This document shows positions 1-7,087 of a stretch of DNA of 13,899 bases, piece after piece. The translations under genes were made by a program, and so were the position numbers. The notes under the pieces were generated by a model that did no database searches, was not told where the DNA came from, and saw only the letters and a program-made list of their open reading frames with translations. This stretch comes from DASTQL01 sp035761805 (GTDB lineage: Bacteria; Actinomycetota; Actinomycetes; Jiangellales; Jiangellaceae), in the NCBI GenBank assembly GCA_035761805.1, contig DASTQL010000151.1, positions 1 through 13,899 of the forward strand, read 5' to 3'. Within the stretch, counting starts at the first letter, position 1. Each line of letters starts with the position of its first letter.

Positions 1-260
1 GCTTCAAGGACCGCTCCCTCATGCTCGCCCCGGAGCACAAGCAGGCCATCATCCCCGGCGGCAACGGCGTCTTCCAGGCGACGATCGTCCGCGCCGGCCG
101 GGTCGTCGGCACCTGGAAGCGGTCGGCCTCCCGCAGCCGGACCGTCGTGTCGGTGCTGCCCCTCGTGACCCTCCGAGCCGGTGACCGCCGCCGGGTCGAG
201 GGGGCCCTGGAGGCCTACGCGCACTTCACCGGACGGCCCGTCGACGTCCGCTGGCCCTGA
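1..260 (+). CDS. Winged-helix DNA-binding protein, AlkZ/YcaQ-like (C-terminal end)
   Basis: Only the last 86 or so residues are inside the window; the gene is cut by the left edge and ends at TGA 258-260. The frame (codons from base 3) reads FKDRSLMLAPEH, then a glycine-rich turn ending in NGVFQATIV, then GRVVGTWKR and a C-terminal helix with the pattern VEGALEAYAHFTG. This order (a 'D-R' loop, a beta-hairpin with NG, V-G-T-W, then a final helix) is the C-terminal region of the winged-helix family that includes the DNA glycosylases AlkZ and YcaQ, which unhook interstrand crosslinks. Many actinobacterial members are unstudied, so glycosylase activity is inference from family. The catalytic N-terminal part is not visible. 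The next gene follows on the same strand after 147 nt and is probably independent. Confidence 0.75.
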   Translation, partial: FKDRSLMLAPEHKQAIIPGGNGVFQATIVRAGRVVGTWKRSASRSRTVVSVLPLVTLRAGDRRRVEGALEAYAHFTGRPVDVRWP

Positions 261-393
261 CCGGCCCAACCCGGGATGCGCTCCACGTCCAGCGGCGCGT
301 ATCAGGTCGGGGGCCGCTCGCTCATCCCAGGTGACGGCTGCAGGCCGCACGGCGCCGTGAGGTGCTGGGGGGCCCGGCGGCGGACACGTTCTC

Positions 394-399
394 AGGAGG
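394..399 (+). promoter_or_regulatory. Ribosome binding site that fixes the start of the M23 peptidase
   Basis: AGGAGG lies 8 nt before ATG 408. The open frame extends upstream to 276, but no comparable site precedes that start and the extra residues look non-coding, so 408 is preferred. Confidence 0.7.
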
Positions 400-407
400 G
401 GGACGAG

Positions 408-1133
408 ATGTCCACACCAGTTCCCGGCTTCCGGGTCAGCACCCCGTACGGGAGGAAGCCGAAGAACCGCACCTACTGGCAGGCCCGTGGCTTCCACACG
501 GGAGACGACTACGCCACCGCGCGGACCCACGCACCGGTCGTCGCGACCCGCGACGGCGTCGTGGTGGGTGCCGGTTTCGGCATCGGCGGCAGGGCCCTCG
601 GCAACGTGGTGGTGGTCAAGACCGGCAACGTCTTCCACAACTACTGTCACCTGCACACCATCGCGGTACGCCGCGGCCAGAGCGTCAAGGCCGGCACCCG
701 CCTCGGCACGGCCGGGCAGACCGGCACGGGGGCGCGGGGCATCCACCTGCACTACGAGGAGCGGGTCGGCGTCAACGACATCTACCACTGCCGCAGACCC
801 CAGTTCAACACAGGTCCCGCGGCCCGGTCCGCCCCGGCCAGGTCCGTCCCAGCCGCACGCCCCGGCCTCAAGAAGGTGTACCTGTCCAAGCTGCGGTTCG
901 GTGTCGGCAAGCACGACCCGAGCGACTCCGTCAAGTACCTGCAGGCCCGCATCAACCAGTTCACCCGCCTGGCCGGGCTGCCCGTCACCGGCTACTTCGG
1001 CCCCGAGACGCTGCAGCGCGTGAAGCGCATCCAGGCGCAGTACGGCGACCCACCGGACGGGGAGCTCGGTCCCAGGCAGGCGGCCCGGCTGATGCCGGCG
1101 GACCTCGGCTACCAGATCGTCAAGGACACCTGA
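408..1133 (+). CDS. M23 (LytM-type) peptidase with C-terminal peptidoglycan-binding domain
   Basis: The 241-residue product has two domains joined by an Ala/Pro/Arg linker (about residues 130-155). The N-terminal part (about 25-125) is a LytM/M23 zinc endopeptidase that cleaves peptide bridges in peptidoglycan: H30 and D34 form the HxxxD zinc motif (HTGDD), H81 lies in NYCHLH, and IHLHYEE gives the HxH pair (H113, H115). The C-terminal part (about 165-228) resembles a peptidoglycan-binding domain, with YLQARINQF, VTGYFGPETLQRVKRIQ and DGELGPRQAARL. The start MSTPVPGFRVSTPYG has no signal peptide or membrane anchor, so it resembles phage or phage-tail-type lysins more than a secreted wall hydrolase; this is inference. 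It ends 28 nt from the convergent gene on the other strand. No holin or phage gene is next to it. Confidence 0.88.
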   Translation: MSTPVPGFRVSTPYGRKPKNRTYWQARGFHTGDDYATARTHAPVVATRDGVVVGAGFGIGGRALGNVVVVKTGNVFHNYCHLHTIAVRRGQSVKAGTRLGTAGQTGTGARGIHLHYEERVGVNDIYHCRRPQFNTGPAARSAPARSVPAARPGLKKVYLSKLRFGVGKHDPSDSVKYLQARINQFTRLAGLPVTGYFGPETLQRVKRIQAQYGDPPDGELGPRQAARLMPADLGYQIVKDT

Positions 1134-1161
1134 CGGTACGGGCGGTGGTGGCGCGACCGGG

Positions 1162-1761
1162 TCAGCTCGCCGCCACCGCCGCGGTCATCTCCTCCACCGT
1201 ACGGACGGTGGCGAAGCGCCCGGCGAGCGCGTAGACCGTCCGCTCGATCACCGCGTCGGTCGAGAGGGTCCGAGGGTCGGCGAGGATCTCGGCGACCGGG
1301 CGGCCGACGGGTGCGTCCGGGTGCTCGATCGGCATGGTCGCCGTCGCATCCACCACGAACGTGACGTCGTAGCCGAGGTCGGACGCCAGCCGGGCCGTCG
1401 TCTCGCAGCACTGCTCGGTGCGTATGCCGCAGACGACCAGGTGCCGGATGCCCTGCTCGTCGAGCCGGCCCTGCAGGTCGGTCGTGGTGAAGGCGTTGTG
1501 GACCGTCTTCACGAGGACCGGCTCGTCGTCCGCGGGGTCGACGAGGCCCTCGATCAACCGCACGTACCCGCGGGCGGGGTCGAAGACGTTGCCGGTCCCG
1601 GGCTCGGCGTGCAGGACCCAGACCACGAGGTCACCGCGGTCGCGCGCCGCTCGGACCAGACGGTCGACCTTGTCGGCGACGTCCGGGTCGGACACGGCCT
1701 CCCAGCTGGCGCGCTGCCGGAAGGACTCCTGCACGTCGACGACGACGAGTGCACTCCTCAT
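1162..1761 (-). CDS. Isochorismatase-family cysteine hydrolase
   Basis: The 199-residue product is the usual length of a single-domain isochorismatase-like hydrolase. The catalytic triad is visible: D9 in ALVVVDVQ, K85 in VLVKTVHNAF, and C118 in GIRTEQCCETTA, which follows the family pattern G-x-x-T-x-x-C-V-x-x-T-A with V changed to C. GYDVTFVVDA follows in the normal place. Members hydrolyse amide or ether bonds of small molecules (nicotinamide, N-carbamoyl amines, isochorismate), acting in the cytosol; which substrate applies here cannot be read from the sequence. The start ATG 1759-1761 matches the normal family N-terminus and follows a G-rich stretch, although the frame stays open upstream to 2379. 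It converges on the M23 gene; no partner gene is adjacent on its own strand. Confidence 0.9.
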   Translation of the reverse strand: MRSALVVVDVQESFRQRASWEAVSDPDVADKVDRLVRAARDRGDLVVWVLHAEPGTGNVFDPARGYVRLIEGLVDPADDEPVLVKTVHNAFTTTDLQGRLDEQGIRHLVVCGIRTEQCCETTARLASDLGYDVTFVVDATATMPIEHPDAPVGRPVAEILADPRTLSTDAVIERTVYALAGRFATVRTVEEMTAAVAAS

Positions 1762-1946
1762 CCCCCGATCCTGACCACGGTGCTGCTGTCGCGACAGACG
1801 GCATCCTGCCGACAACCGCGCGGATGCGGTCAGCCCGGCACCACCGGGCGAGCTCGCGCTCCGTGTCCGCCCTCCGCTCCACCGGTGAACCCGGTCGTGG
1901 ATGCCGGGTGCGGCCACCAGCTCGTGCAGCCGGATCCACGGGCCCC

Positions 1947-1990
1947 CCCGTACCCGTACGGGAGGGTCCGGGGGCGGCGGAGGGCCGCCG
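1947..1990. repeat. Two adjacent GC-rich inverted repeats
   Basis: CCCGTAC-CC-GTACGGG (1947-1962) is a perfect 7-bp palindromic arm pair, and CGGCGG-AGGG-CCGCCG (1975-1990) is a perfect 6-bp stem with a 4-nt loop. They lie about 190 nt upstream of the isochorismatase start. Neither is followed by a T-run. They could be a factor-independent terminator for a lost gene, or simply chance in GC-rich DNA. Confidence 0.3.
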
Positions 1991-2751
1991 ATGCGCACCG
2001 GCAGGCGCACCACCAGTGGCGCCAGCCGAGGCGGCAGGTGGGTGCGGACGGTGGTCGCCCGACGGTCCGTCGCCAGGAGCGCCATGGCCAGCGCGGCGAG
2101 GGTGCGCCGGTAGGAGCGCCGCGTCTGCGTGCTCAGGTCGGGCCGCGAGAGAACGTGTCGACCGCCGCTTCGACATGCAACAGCAACGCGGGAGCCGATC
2201 GCGCGCCGGCGGACGCCTCCATCTCGTCGTGGCGCTGCGCGCCGTGAGCGGCAAAGCATCGAGAGTGCCGCAAGCAGGCGATTGCGAGAGCGGAGGCCAT
2301 CAGAGAGAAGCGCGGCACGGCCGGTCAGCGCGCCCATGCTCTGCCTATGCAAGAGCCGGGCCAGGAGAGGCTTGGCCACGCGGATGCTCGTCGTCCGTTG
2401 CGAAGATCTCGCGCGGCCCCGGCCGGACTCTTCCTTTCACCTGGAGCGGGTTTCCGCTTCTCGGCACACCTCCGCTACGAACGCTGGCGCACGGATTCCC
2501 GGGCGAGTCCGCTCTCAGTCCGGTCAACCGCCTGGTCCTCGTCCGGTAAGACGAGAGGTCGTTCGACATACGTGCTTGAGACCGGCGCGAGGCGCGACGA
2601 GTGCCGAGCGGACTGGTGTCGATCTGGTGCCATTCGTTGCTAGACCCCCCGCGGGAGTAGTGTGGCGAAGGGCTCCGACCAAGCGCAGACCAGGGAGTCA
2701 CGGGCGCGACGCGCTGACAAGAGCGCGAGGCTTTCCGCCCGTCAGCAGATC

Positions 2752-2757
2752 AAGGAG
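2752..2757 (+). promoter_or_regulatory. Ribosome binding site that fixes the start of the epoxide hydrolase
   Basis: AAGGAG lies 7 nt before GTG 2765. The frame is open far upstream, to 2129, but the epoxide hydrolase family begins only a few residues before RRFRIEVPEE, so this GTG is the sensible start. Confidence 0.75.
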
Positions 2758-2764
2758 CCCCGTT

Positions 2765-3964
2765 GTGCCCGTCACGGCCGAACCAACAGCCATCCGTCGC
2801 TTCCGGATCGAGGTTCCGGAGGAGCGGCTCGCTGAGCTGCGCCGCCGGATCGAGGCGACCCGCTGGCCTTCTCGAGAGCTCGTCGCCGACCGGTCGCAGG
2901 GAGTGCAGCTGGCGACGCTGCAGGCGCTCGCCCGCTACTGGACGAGCGAGTACGACTGGCGCAAGTGCGAGGCGAGACTGAACGCGCTGCCGCAGTTCAC
3001 GACCGAGATCGACGGGGTCGAGATCCACTTCATCCACGTCAGGTCGCGGCATGAGAACGCGTTGCCGCTGATCATGACGCATGGCTGGCCCGGCTCGGTC
3101 ATCGAGCTCCTCGAGACCGTAGGCCCGCTCACCGACCCGACCGCTCACGGCGGCACCCCCGAGGACGCATTCCACCTGGTGCTGCCGTCCTTGCCTGGCT
3201 ACGGCTTCTCGGGCGAGCCGACCGAGCTCGGCTGGGAGAATGGCCGCATCGCACGCGCGTGGGCGGAGCTGATGGACCGCCTCGGCTACACGCGCTACGT
3301 CGCCCAGGGGGGCGACGTGGGCGCCGCCGTCACCGACGCGATGGGTCGCCAAGCACCCGAAGGGCTGCTCGGCATCCACGTGAACTTGCTCGCTCTGGCG
3401 ATCGGTCTCAAGGACCAACTGCCGGCCGGGGCCGAGCAGGAACGCGCGGCGCACAAAGCGCTCGAGGCATTCACGACGGATGGCTTCGGCTACTTCCTGG
3501 AGCAGTCCACCCGGCCGCAGACGATCGGCTACTCCCTGCTGGATTCACCCGTCGGGCTGGCGGCCTGGATGCTCGACCACGACACGGACAGCTACTACAA
3601 GATCTCCCGCGCGTTCGTCGACGGCGAGCCGGTGGGCAATCTCACCCGGGACAGCATCGTCGACAACATCACGCTGTACTGGCTCACGGGCACCGGCGCC
3701 TCGGCCGCCCGGTGGTACTGGGAATTCGGACGGTTCCTGGCCGCAGCCGGTGCGGCCGGCCAGGCTCCTCCGGCGGTCTCGGTTCCGGTCGGCTTCACGA
3801 CGTTCCCCGGCGAGATCTGGGCTGCCCCGCGCAGCTGGGTCGAGACGGCCTACCCCGGCCTCGCCTACTTCAACGAGGTCGACAGCGGCGGCCACTTCCC
3901 CGCCTGGGAGGAGCCGCAGCTCTTCTCCGCCGAGGTGCGGGCTGCATTCAGCTCACTGCGCTGA
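2765..3964 (+). CDS. Epoxide hydrolase (EHN plus alpha/beta-hydrolase, microsomal type)
   Basis: The 399-residue product matches the usual length of bacterial microsomal-type epoxide hydrolases, which open epoxides to diols through an ester intermediate. The epoxide-hydrolase N-terminal domain runs from about 8 to 115 (RFRIEVPEERLAELRRRI, then RWPSRELV). The alpha/beta-hydrolase core has the oxyanion motif HGWPGS (106-111), LPSLPGYGFSG (141-150), the nucleophile D184 in QGGDVGA, a likely epoxide-activating tyrosine in LYWLTGT (Y305), the acid E350 in FPGE, and H377 in GGHFPAWEEP. The residue after the nucleophile is V where W is usual (GGDWG). The gene stands alone between two non-coding stretches. 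Its natural substrate is unknown; roles in degrading xenobiotics or in secondary metabolism are both known for the family. Confidence 0.93.
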   Translation: MPVTAEPTAIRRFRIEVPEERLAELRRRIEATRWPSRELVADRSQGVQLATLQALARYWTSEYDWRKCEARLNALPQFTTEIDGVEIHFIHVRSRHENALPLIMTHGWPGSVIELLETVGPLTDPTAHGGTPEDAFHLVLPSLPGYGFSGEPTELGWENGRIARAWAELMDRLGYTRYVAQGGDVGAAVTDAMGRQAPEGLLGIHVNLLALAIGLKDQLPAGAEQERAAHKALEAFTTDGFGYFLEQSTRPQTIGYSLLDSPVGLAAWMLDHDTDSYYKISRAFVDGEPVGNLTRDSIVDNITLYWLTGTGASAARWYWEFGRFLAAAGAAGQAPPAVSVPVGFTTFPGEIWAAPRSWVETAYPGLAYFNEVDSGGHFPAWEEPQLFSAEVRAAFSSLR

Positions 3965-4360
3965 GACCGGGGCACTCGCCGTGGACGAGCAAGCAACAGA
4001 AGCGCCGCTTGGATGGATCCGCTGCATCCGGAGCCTGGGCACGACCTCTACGCGTGCGAACTCCCGATCGGAGGCAGCTCGAGTACCGTCGCTGTCGCAA
4101 TGAGGCAAGAACACGCGCGCCGTCGTGACGCGTTCGCGCGCCGACCCCAGCATGTGCTTCCCCTTCGCGCTCGAACGCAGCCCCGGCGCTTCTTGTGATC
4201 TCGTCCAGCGCGCCGCCGTCGGGATCGTGAAGCGGTCCCAATGGGGCGTGGCCTTCGGCTGGTAGCACCAAAGCGCTCCGAGCCACGTGGTGCGCGACCG
4301 ATGACTGCCGGGCTTCCGCGTGGTCTACCCGGTGACGACCCGCGACGAAGGGATGGCGCC
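3965..4360. other. About 0.4 kb without a recognised gene
   Basis: Short frames exist on both strands, but none shows family features or strong codon bias. The stretch contains loosely complementary GC-rich arms (GCGCGC near 4117 and 4137) but no clear terminator or promoter. It probably holds the 3' untranslated region of the epoxide hydrolase and the upstream region of the next gene. Confidence 0.5.
4347..4353 (+). promoter_or_regulatory. Ribosome binding site for the TIGR03086 gene
   Basis: GAAGGGA lies 7 nt before GTG 4361, favouring that start over the in-frame ATG at 4370 and over the open frame further upstream. Confidence 0.55.
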
Positions 4361-4984
4361 GTGCCGACGATGCTCGACCTGCACCCAGCGGCCCGGGTGG
4401 TGGCCGACCTGCTCGACGGCGTGGGGGACGACCGGCTGTCGGACCCGACGCCGTGCGACGCCTACACCGTCGGGGACCTGCTGGACCACCTGATGGGCCT
4501 GACGGTCGCCTTCACGCTGGCCGCCCGCAAGTCGACTGCCCCCGTCAGGCTGGCCGCCGAGTCTCGTCCAGGCGAGGCCACCGTCGCGCACCTGGCCGCG
4601 GACTGGCGCGTTCAGCTGCCCCGACGGCTGCGCGCGCTCGCCGAGGCGTGGGAGGACCCCGGGGCCTGGGAGGGCATGGCCACCGCGGGCGGCGTGACGC
4701 TCCCAGCAGACGTCATGGGCACGGTGGCCGTCGACGAGCTCGTGATCCACGGGTGGGACCTGGCCAGGGCCACCGGGCAGCGCTTCACCTGCGACGCCGC
4801 CAGCACGCAGGCGGTCTTCGCCTTCACCTCGATCGCCGCCCGGCCCGAGGAGGCCGCTGCTCGCGAAGGGGTCTTCGGACCCGTCGTGGACGTCCCGGCC
4901 GACGCGCCCATGCTGGACCGGGCGATCGGGCTCAGTGGCCGGGCCCCGGCCTGGTCACCACGGCAGGCGGCCCGCCCCAGGTAG
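4361..4984 (+). CDS. TIGR03086 family metal-binding protein (DinB/maleylpyruvate-isomerase-like)
   Basis: The 207-residue product has the hallmarks of TIGR03086, a four-helix-bundle family related to DinB and to mycothiol-dependent maleylpyruvate isomerase: DPTPCDAYTVGDLLDHLMG (H43 as first metal ligand) and VDELVIHGWDLARATGQ (H130 in the family's HGWDLA signature). Such proteins bind a divalent metal. Some related enzymes use mycothiol as a cofactor, but most TIGR03086 members have no proven reaction, so function stays unknown. The start is GTG 4361 on ribosome-site grounds; ATG 4370 would remove three residues. The C-terminal tail (SPRQAARPR) is basic and probably unstructured. The gene converges on the MFS gene with a 46-nt gap. 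Confidence 0.88.
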   Translation: MPTMLDLHPAARVVADLLDGVGDDRLSDPTPCDAYTVGDLLDHLMGLTVAFTLAARKSTAPVRLAAESRPGEATVAHLAADWRVQLPRRLRALAEAWEDPGAWEGMATAGGVTLPADVMGTVAVDELVIHGWDLARATGQRFTCDAASTQAVFAFTSIAARPEEAAAREGVFGPVVDVPADAPMLDRAIGLSGRAPAWSPRQAARPR

Positions 4985-5030
4985 GAGGCGCCGCTCCCGC
5001 CGTCGCGGCCCCGAACGGCCAGCGCTGCGG

Positions 5031-6245
5031 TCAGGCGGGCCGGGCGGGCGGGTCGGCCGACGACCGCCACCACCCGACGAGGGCCACCACACCGATGGCG
5101 GCACTGAGCACGAACGGCGCGTCCAGACCCCGTACGGATGCCAGCGCGCCGCCGACCACGGCCCCGGCGGCGCTGCCGCCGTAGACCAGGGTCCGCCACG
5201 TGGCGGTGACGCGGCCCAGGAGAACGTCGGGGACCAGCCGGTGCCGCAAGGAGACCGCGACCACGTTGAAGACGCCGAAGGCTGCGCTCGTCGCCACCAC
5301 GACGGTGGCCGCGGCCCAGAGCTCCGGGGCGACGAGGAGCAGAGCGGGGGTGAGCGTCGCGACGGCCATGGCGCCCAGCAGGACAACCCGGTGACGGTGG
5401 CCAGAGACGAGCCGGTCCGCTGCGAAGGCCCCGGTCAGGCCGCCCGCGGCGCCGACGGCCAGCAGGGCCCCGAAGCCCAGGGGGCCGAGATCCAGCCGCT
5501 GCTGCGTGAAGAGGACGAAGATCGCGAACCACGCGCTGTCGGCCACCGCGACCGCCAGCCCGGCGAGGACGAGCGCCCGGAGGCGGCGATGCCGGGCCAG
5601 CCATGCGATCCCCGCCCGGACGCCGGCCGGGACCGCCGGTGCGTCGGCGCCGGCCGACTCGCGTACCGAGACCACAGCGGCCGGCAGGGTGAGCACGAGG
5701 AGCACGGCCAGGGCCAGGGCACCGCTGTCGACCACGAAAGGCAGGGCCACTCCCGCACCGAAGAGGGCGGCCCCGACCAGCGGGCCGACGAACTCGTTGC
5801 CGGCGACCTCACCGGCGACCAGGCGGCCGTTGGCTCGTTCGAGCAGGGCGTGCGGGACCAGCCTCGGGACGATGGACTGGGCGGCCGTGTCGCGGACGGT
5901 CTCCCCCACGCCCAGCAGGAAGGCGGCGACAGCGACGACCTCGACGGTCGCCCACCCGGCGGCGACGGTTGCGACCAGGGCGGCGAGCACGAGCACCCGT
6001 CCGATGTCCGCGGCGACCACCAGGAACCGCCGGCTCCGACGGTCGGCCAGGGACCCCGCGAGGAGGCCGGTGACGAGCCAGGGCAGCGTGGCGGCTGCCG
6101 CGACGACCGCCACCATCGCCGGGTCGTCGGTGAGCGAGGCCGCCAGCAGCGGAAAGGCCGCGAGGCGGATCCCGTCGCCGACGTTCGCCAGGACGGCTGC
6201 GGTCCAGAACCGCCAGAAGCGAGGTCCGAGTGGCACGACCCGCAC
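5031..6245 (-). CDS. MFS transporter (EntS/MFS_3-like)
   Basis: The 404-residue product is strongly hydrophobic, with about 11-12 predicted membrane segments and short hydrophilic loops. An early WRFWTAAVLANVGDGIR matches the start of the first helix in the MFS_3/EntS-like branch, and GSLADRRSRR (about 64-73) is the cytoplasmic loop 2-3 motif of the superfamily. It would sit in the cytoplasmic membrane and move a small solute by proton antiport or uniport; this branch is mostly exporters. The first codon is GTG 6243-6245 with no strong ribosome site; GTG 6236 is an alternative. It lies 69 nt downstream of the cupin-XRE regulator on the same strand, so the two are probably one transcript and the regulator's ligand may be the transported compound (inference). 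Confidence 0.9.
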   Translation of the reverse strand: MRVVPLGPRFWRFWTAAVLANVGDGIRLAAFPLLAASLTDDPAMVAVVAAAATLPWLVTGLLAGSLADRRSRRFLVVAADIGRVLVLAALVATVAAGWATVEVVAVAAFLLGVGETVRDTAAQSIVPRLVPHALLERANGRLVAGEVAGNEFVGPLVGAALFGAGVALPFVVDSGALALAVLLVLTLPAAVVSVRESAGADAPAVPAGVRAGIAWLARHRRLRALVLAGLAVAVADSAWFAIFVLFTQQRLDLGPLGFGALLAVGAAGGLTGAFAADRLVSGHRHRVVLLGAMAVATLTPALLLVAPELWAAATVVVATSAAFGVFNVVAVSLRHRLVPDVLLGRVTATWRTLVYGGSAAGAVVGGALASVRGLDAPFVLSAAIGVVALVGWWRSSADPPARPA

Positions 6246-6314
6246 GCTACTGCGCAGGATGCGGACACCCTGCTGAGACCTACCCGACCCTCGCGACGTC
6301 GCAGCCCTCGCGGG

Positions 6315-6890
6315 TCACTGCGGCCGCAGGGCCATCCACAGCGCCGTCGCCTGCTGCCCGCCCGGGTTGCGCCAGGCGTGCTGCTGGACGGTACGGAAGT
6401 GCAGGGCGTCGCCGGGGCCGAGCAGGTAGACGCGGCCGTTGACGGTGAGCTCCAGCTCACCGGTCAGCAGGTAGACGAGCTCCTCGCCGGGGTGCTCGAG
6501 CGGCGTGTCGCCACTGCTCGCCCCGGGCTCCACCGTCGCACGGGCCGCGGCGAGGAGGAACCGCCCGTACGGACCGGTGATCCCTGCGAGATCGATCCCC
6601 GTGTGCGACGTGTAGATCGGTCGGGCCACGGTGCTCGGGGTGTGGACCGTGGGATCGGACGAAGGATCGTCCTCCTCGACGAAGTAGCTGACGGGCCGCC
6701 CAAGTGCCCCTGCCACCTTGAGCAGCGTCGTGATGGTGGGAACCATCCCGCTCTGCTCGATCTTGTGGATGGCCGCGGCCGACACGTTGCTCTGCTCCGC
6801 CAGCTGCTGGAGCGAGAGCCCGGCCTGCTTGCGCAGCTTGCGCACCTTCGGGCCTATCCCGGAGACGATCTGGGTGACCTCGTGAGTCAT
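6315..6890 (-). CDS. XRE-family transcriptional regulator with C-terminal cupin domain
   Basis: The 191-residue product joins an XRE helix-turn-helix (about 12-67; VRKLRKQAGLSLQQLAEQSN, then VSAAAIHKIEQSG as recognition helix and PTITTLLKVAGAL) to a cupin ligand-binding domain (about 105-188). The cupin keeps the metal-type pattern HPGEELVYLLTGELEL (H133, E136/E137) and H171 in HAWRN. Such regulators (PuuR type) usually repress catabolic or transport genes next to them and let go when a small ligand binds the cupin. The start ATG 6888-6890 has GAGGAG about 8 nt upstream. It is divergent from the flavoprotein operon, and the inverted repeat at 7011-7028 lies between them, so it probably controls both sides, including itself. 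Confidence 0.94.
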   Translation of the reverse strand: MTHEVTQIVSGIGPKVRKLRKQAGLSLQQLAEQSNVSAAAIHKIEQSGMVPTITTLLKVAGALGRPVSYFVEEDDPSSDPTVHTPSTVARPIYTSHTGIDLAGITGPYGRFLLAAARATVEPGASSGDTPLEHPGEELVYLLTGELELTVNGRVYLLGPGDALHFRTVQQHAWRNPGGQQATALWMALRPQ

Positions 6891-6991
6891 CGTGGGTCTC
6901 CTCGTCGGTCTGCCGAACGCTGCCGGGGCCGGCGAACTGCGGGCGGCACGAGGGTACGGCGTGCGCCATGGGGACCGTGCCCGTGCCGCTC

Positions 6992-7023
6992 TTGACGCTG
7001 GGGTGGGCCCCGTTGAGTATAGT
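6992..7023 (+). promoter_or_regulatory. Candidate promoter of the flavoprotein/Sll0783-like/OsmC operon
   Basis: TTGACG (6992-6997) and TATAGT (7018-7023) resemble -35 and -10 boxes, but the spacer is 20 nt, longer than the usual 17. The implied transcript would have a leader of roughly 60 nt before ATG 7088. The -10 box overlaps the inverted repeat. Confidence 0.4.
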
Positions 7024-7028
7024 CAACG
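7011..7028. promoter_or_regulatory. Inverted repeat CGTTGA-N6-TCAACG, probable operator of the cupin-XRE regulator
   Basis: The 18-bp sequence has two perfect 6-bp arms around the spacer GTATAG. It lies in the 197-bp gap between two divergent genes and covers the candidate -10 boxes of both directions, so a bound dimer would block both promoters. Size and symmetry suit an XRE-family dimer. Assignment to the neighbouring regulator is inference from position. Confidence 0.55.
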
Positions 7029-7047
7029 CGTCGTCCGGGATGCTCAA
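7016..7047 (-). promoter_or_regulatory. Candidate promoter of the cupin-XRE/MFS operon
   Basis: On the minus strand TTGAGC (7047 to 7042) and TATACT (7021 to 7016) again have a 20-nt spacer, mirroring the plus-strand promoter; the two -10 boxes overlap inside the inverted repeat. A leader of about 120 nt would precede the regulator. Confidence 0.35.
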
Positions 7048-7087
7048 TCCGCCGGGCGGCCACCCCGGACCGACGGAGGTTCCCTGC

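Larger units (their letters stand above)
1762..2764. other. About 1 kb without a convincing gene
   Basis: No frame here gives a protein I recognise. On the minus strand, the frame in line with the isochorismatase stays open from 2379 to 1762. Between about 2136 and 1900 its third positions are nearly all G or C, as in a real gene, so a short or decayed gene is possible. Two GC-rich inverted repeats occur at 1947-1962 and 1975-1990. From about 2150 to 2760 base composition looks less GC-extreme than in neighbouring genes and frames lose their codon bias, consistent with true non-coding or degraded DNA. Confidence 0.5.

Noticed and set aside
1130..1166. Imperfect stem (CTGACGGT / ACC-GG-GTCAG) between the convergent M23 and isochorismatase genes as a shared terminator
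   Set aside because: It has only 5+3 paired bases with a bulge, a long loop and no T-run, and the arms are partly the two stop regions.
1194..1211. Perfect inverted repeat CCACCGT-ACGG-ACGGTGG
   Set aside because: It lies inside the isochorismatase coding region and is explained by its codons; no regulatory context.
2086..2136. Possible tyrosine-recombinase N-terminus (STQTRRSYRRTLAALA) on the minus strand
   Set aside because: The 17-residue likeness to the 'S-x-x-T-x-x-x-Y' integrase start is not followed by any catalytic R-H-R-Y motif before or inside the isochorismatase gene.
2538..2555. Hairpin CTCGTC-CGGTAA-GACGAG as a terminator or leader element
   Set aside because: A 6-bp stem with no T-run and no gene end nearby is expected by chance in this length of GC-rich DNA.
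2637..2663. TTGCTA...TAGTGT as a promoter for the epoxide hydrolase
   Set aside because: The spacer is only 15 nt and both boxes are poor matches; position alone is not enough.
4935..6995. Very long plus-strand open frame across the MFS and regulator genes
   Set aside because: It is antisense to two clear genes, is rich in R, G, D and Q with no family features, and is a usual by-product of high-GC codon bias.
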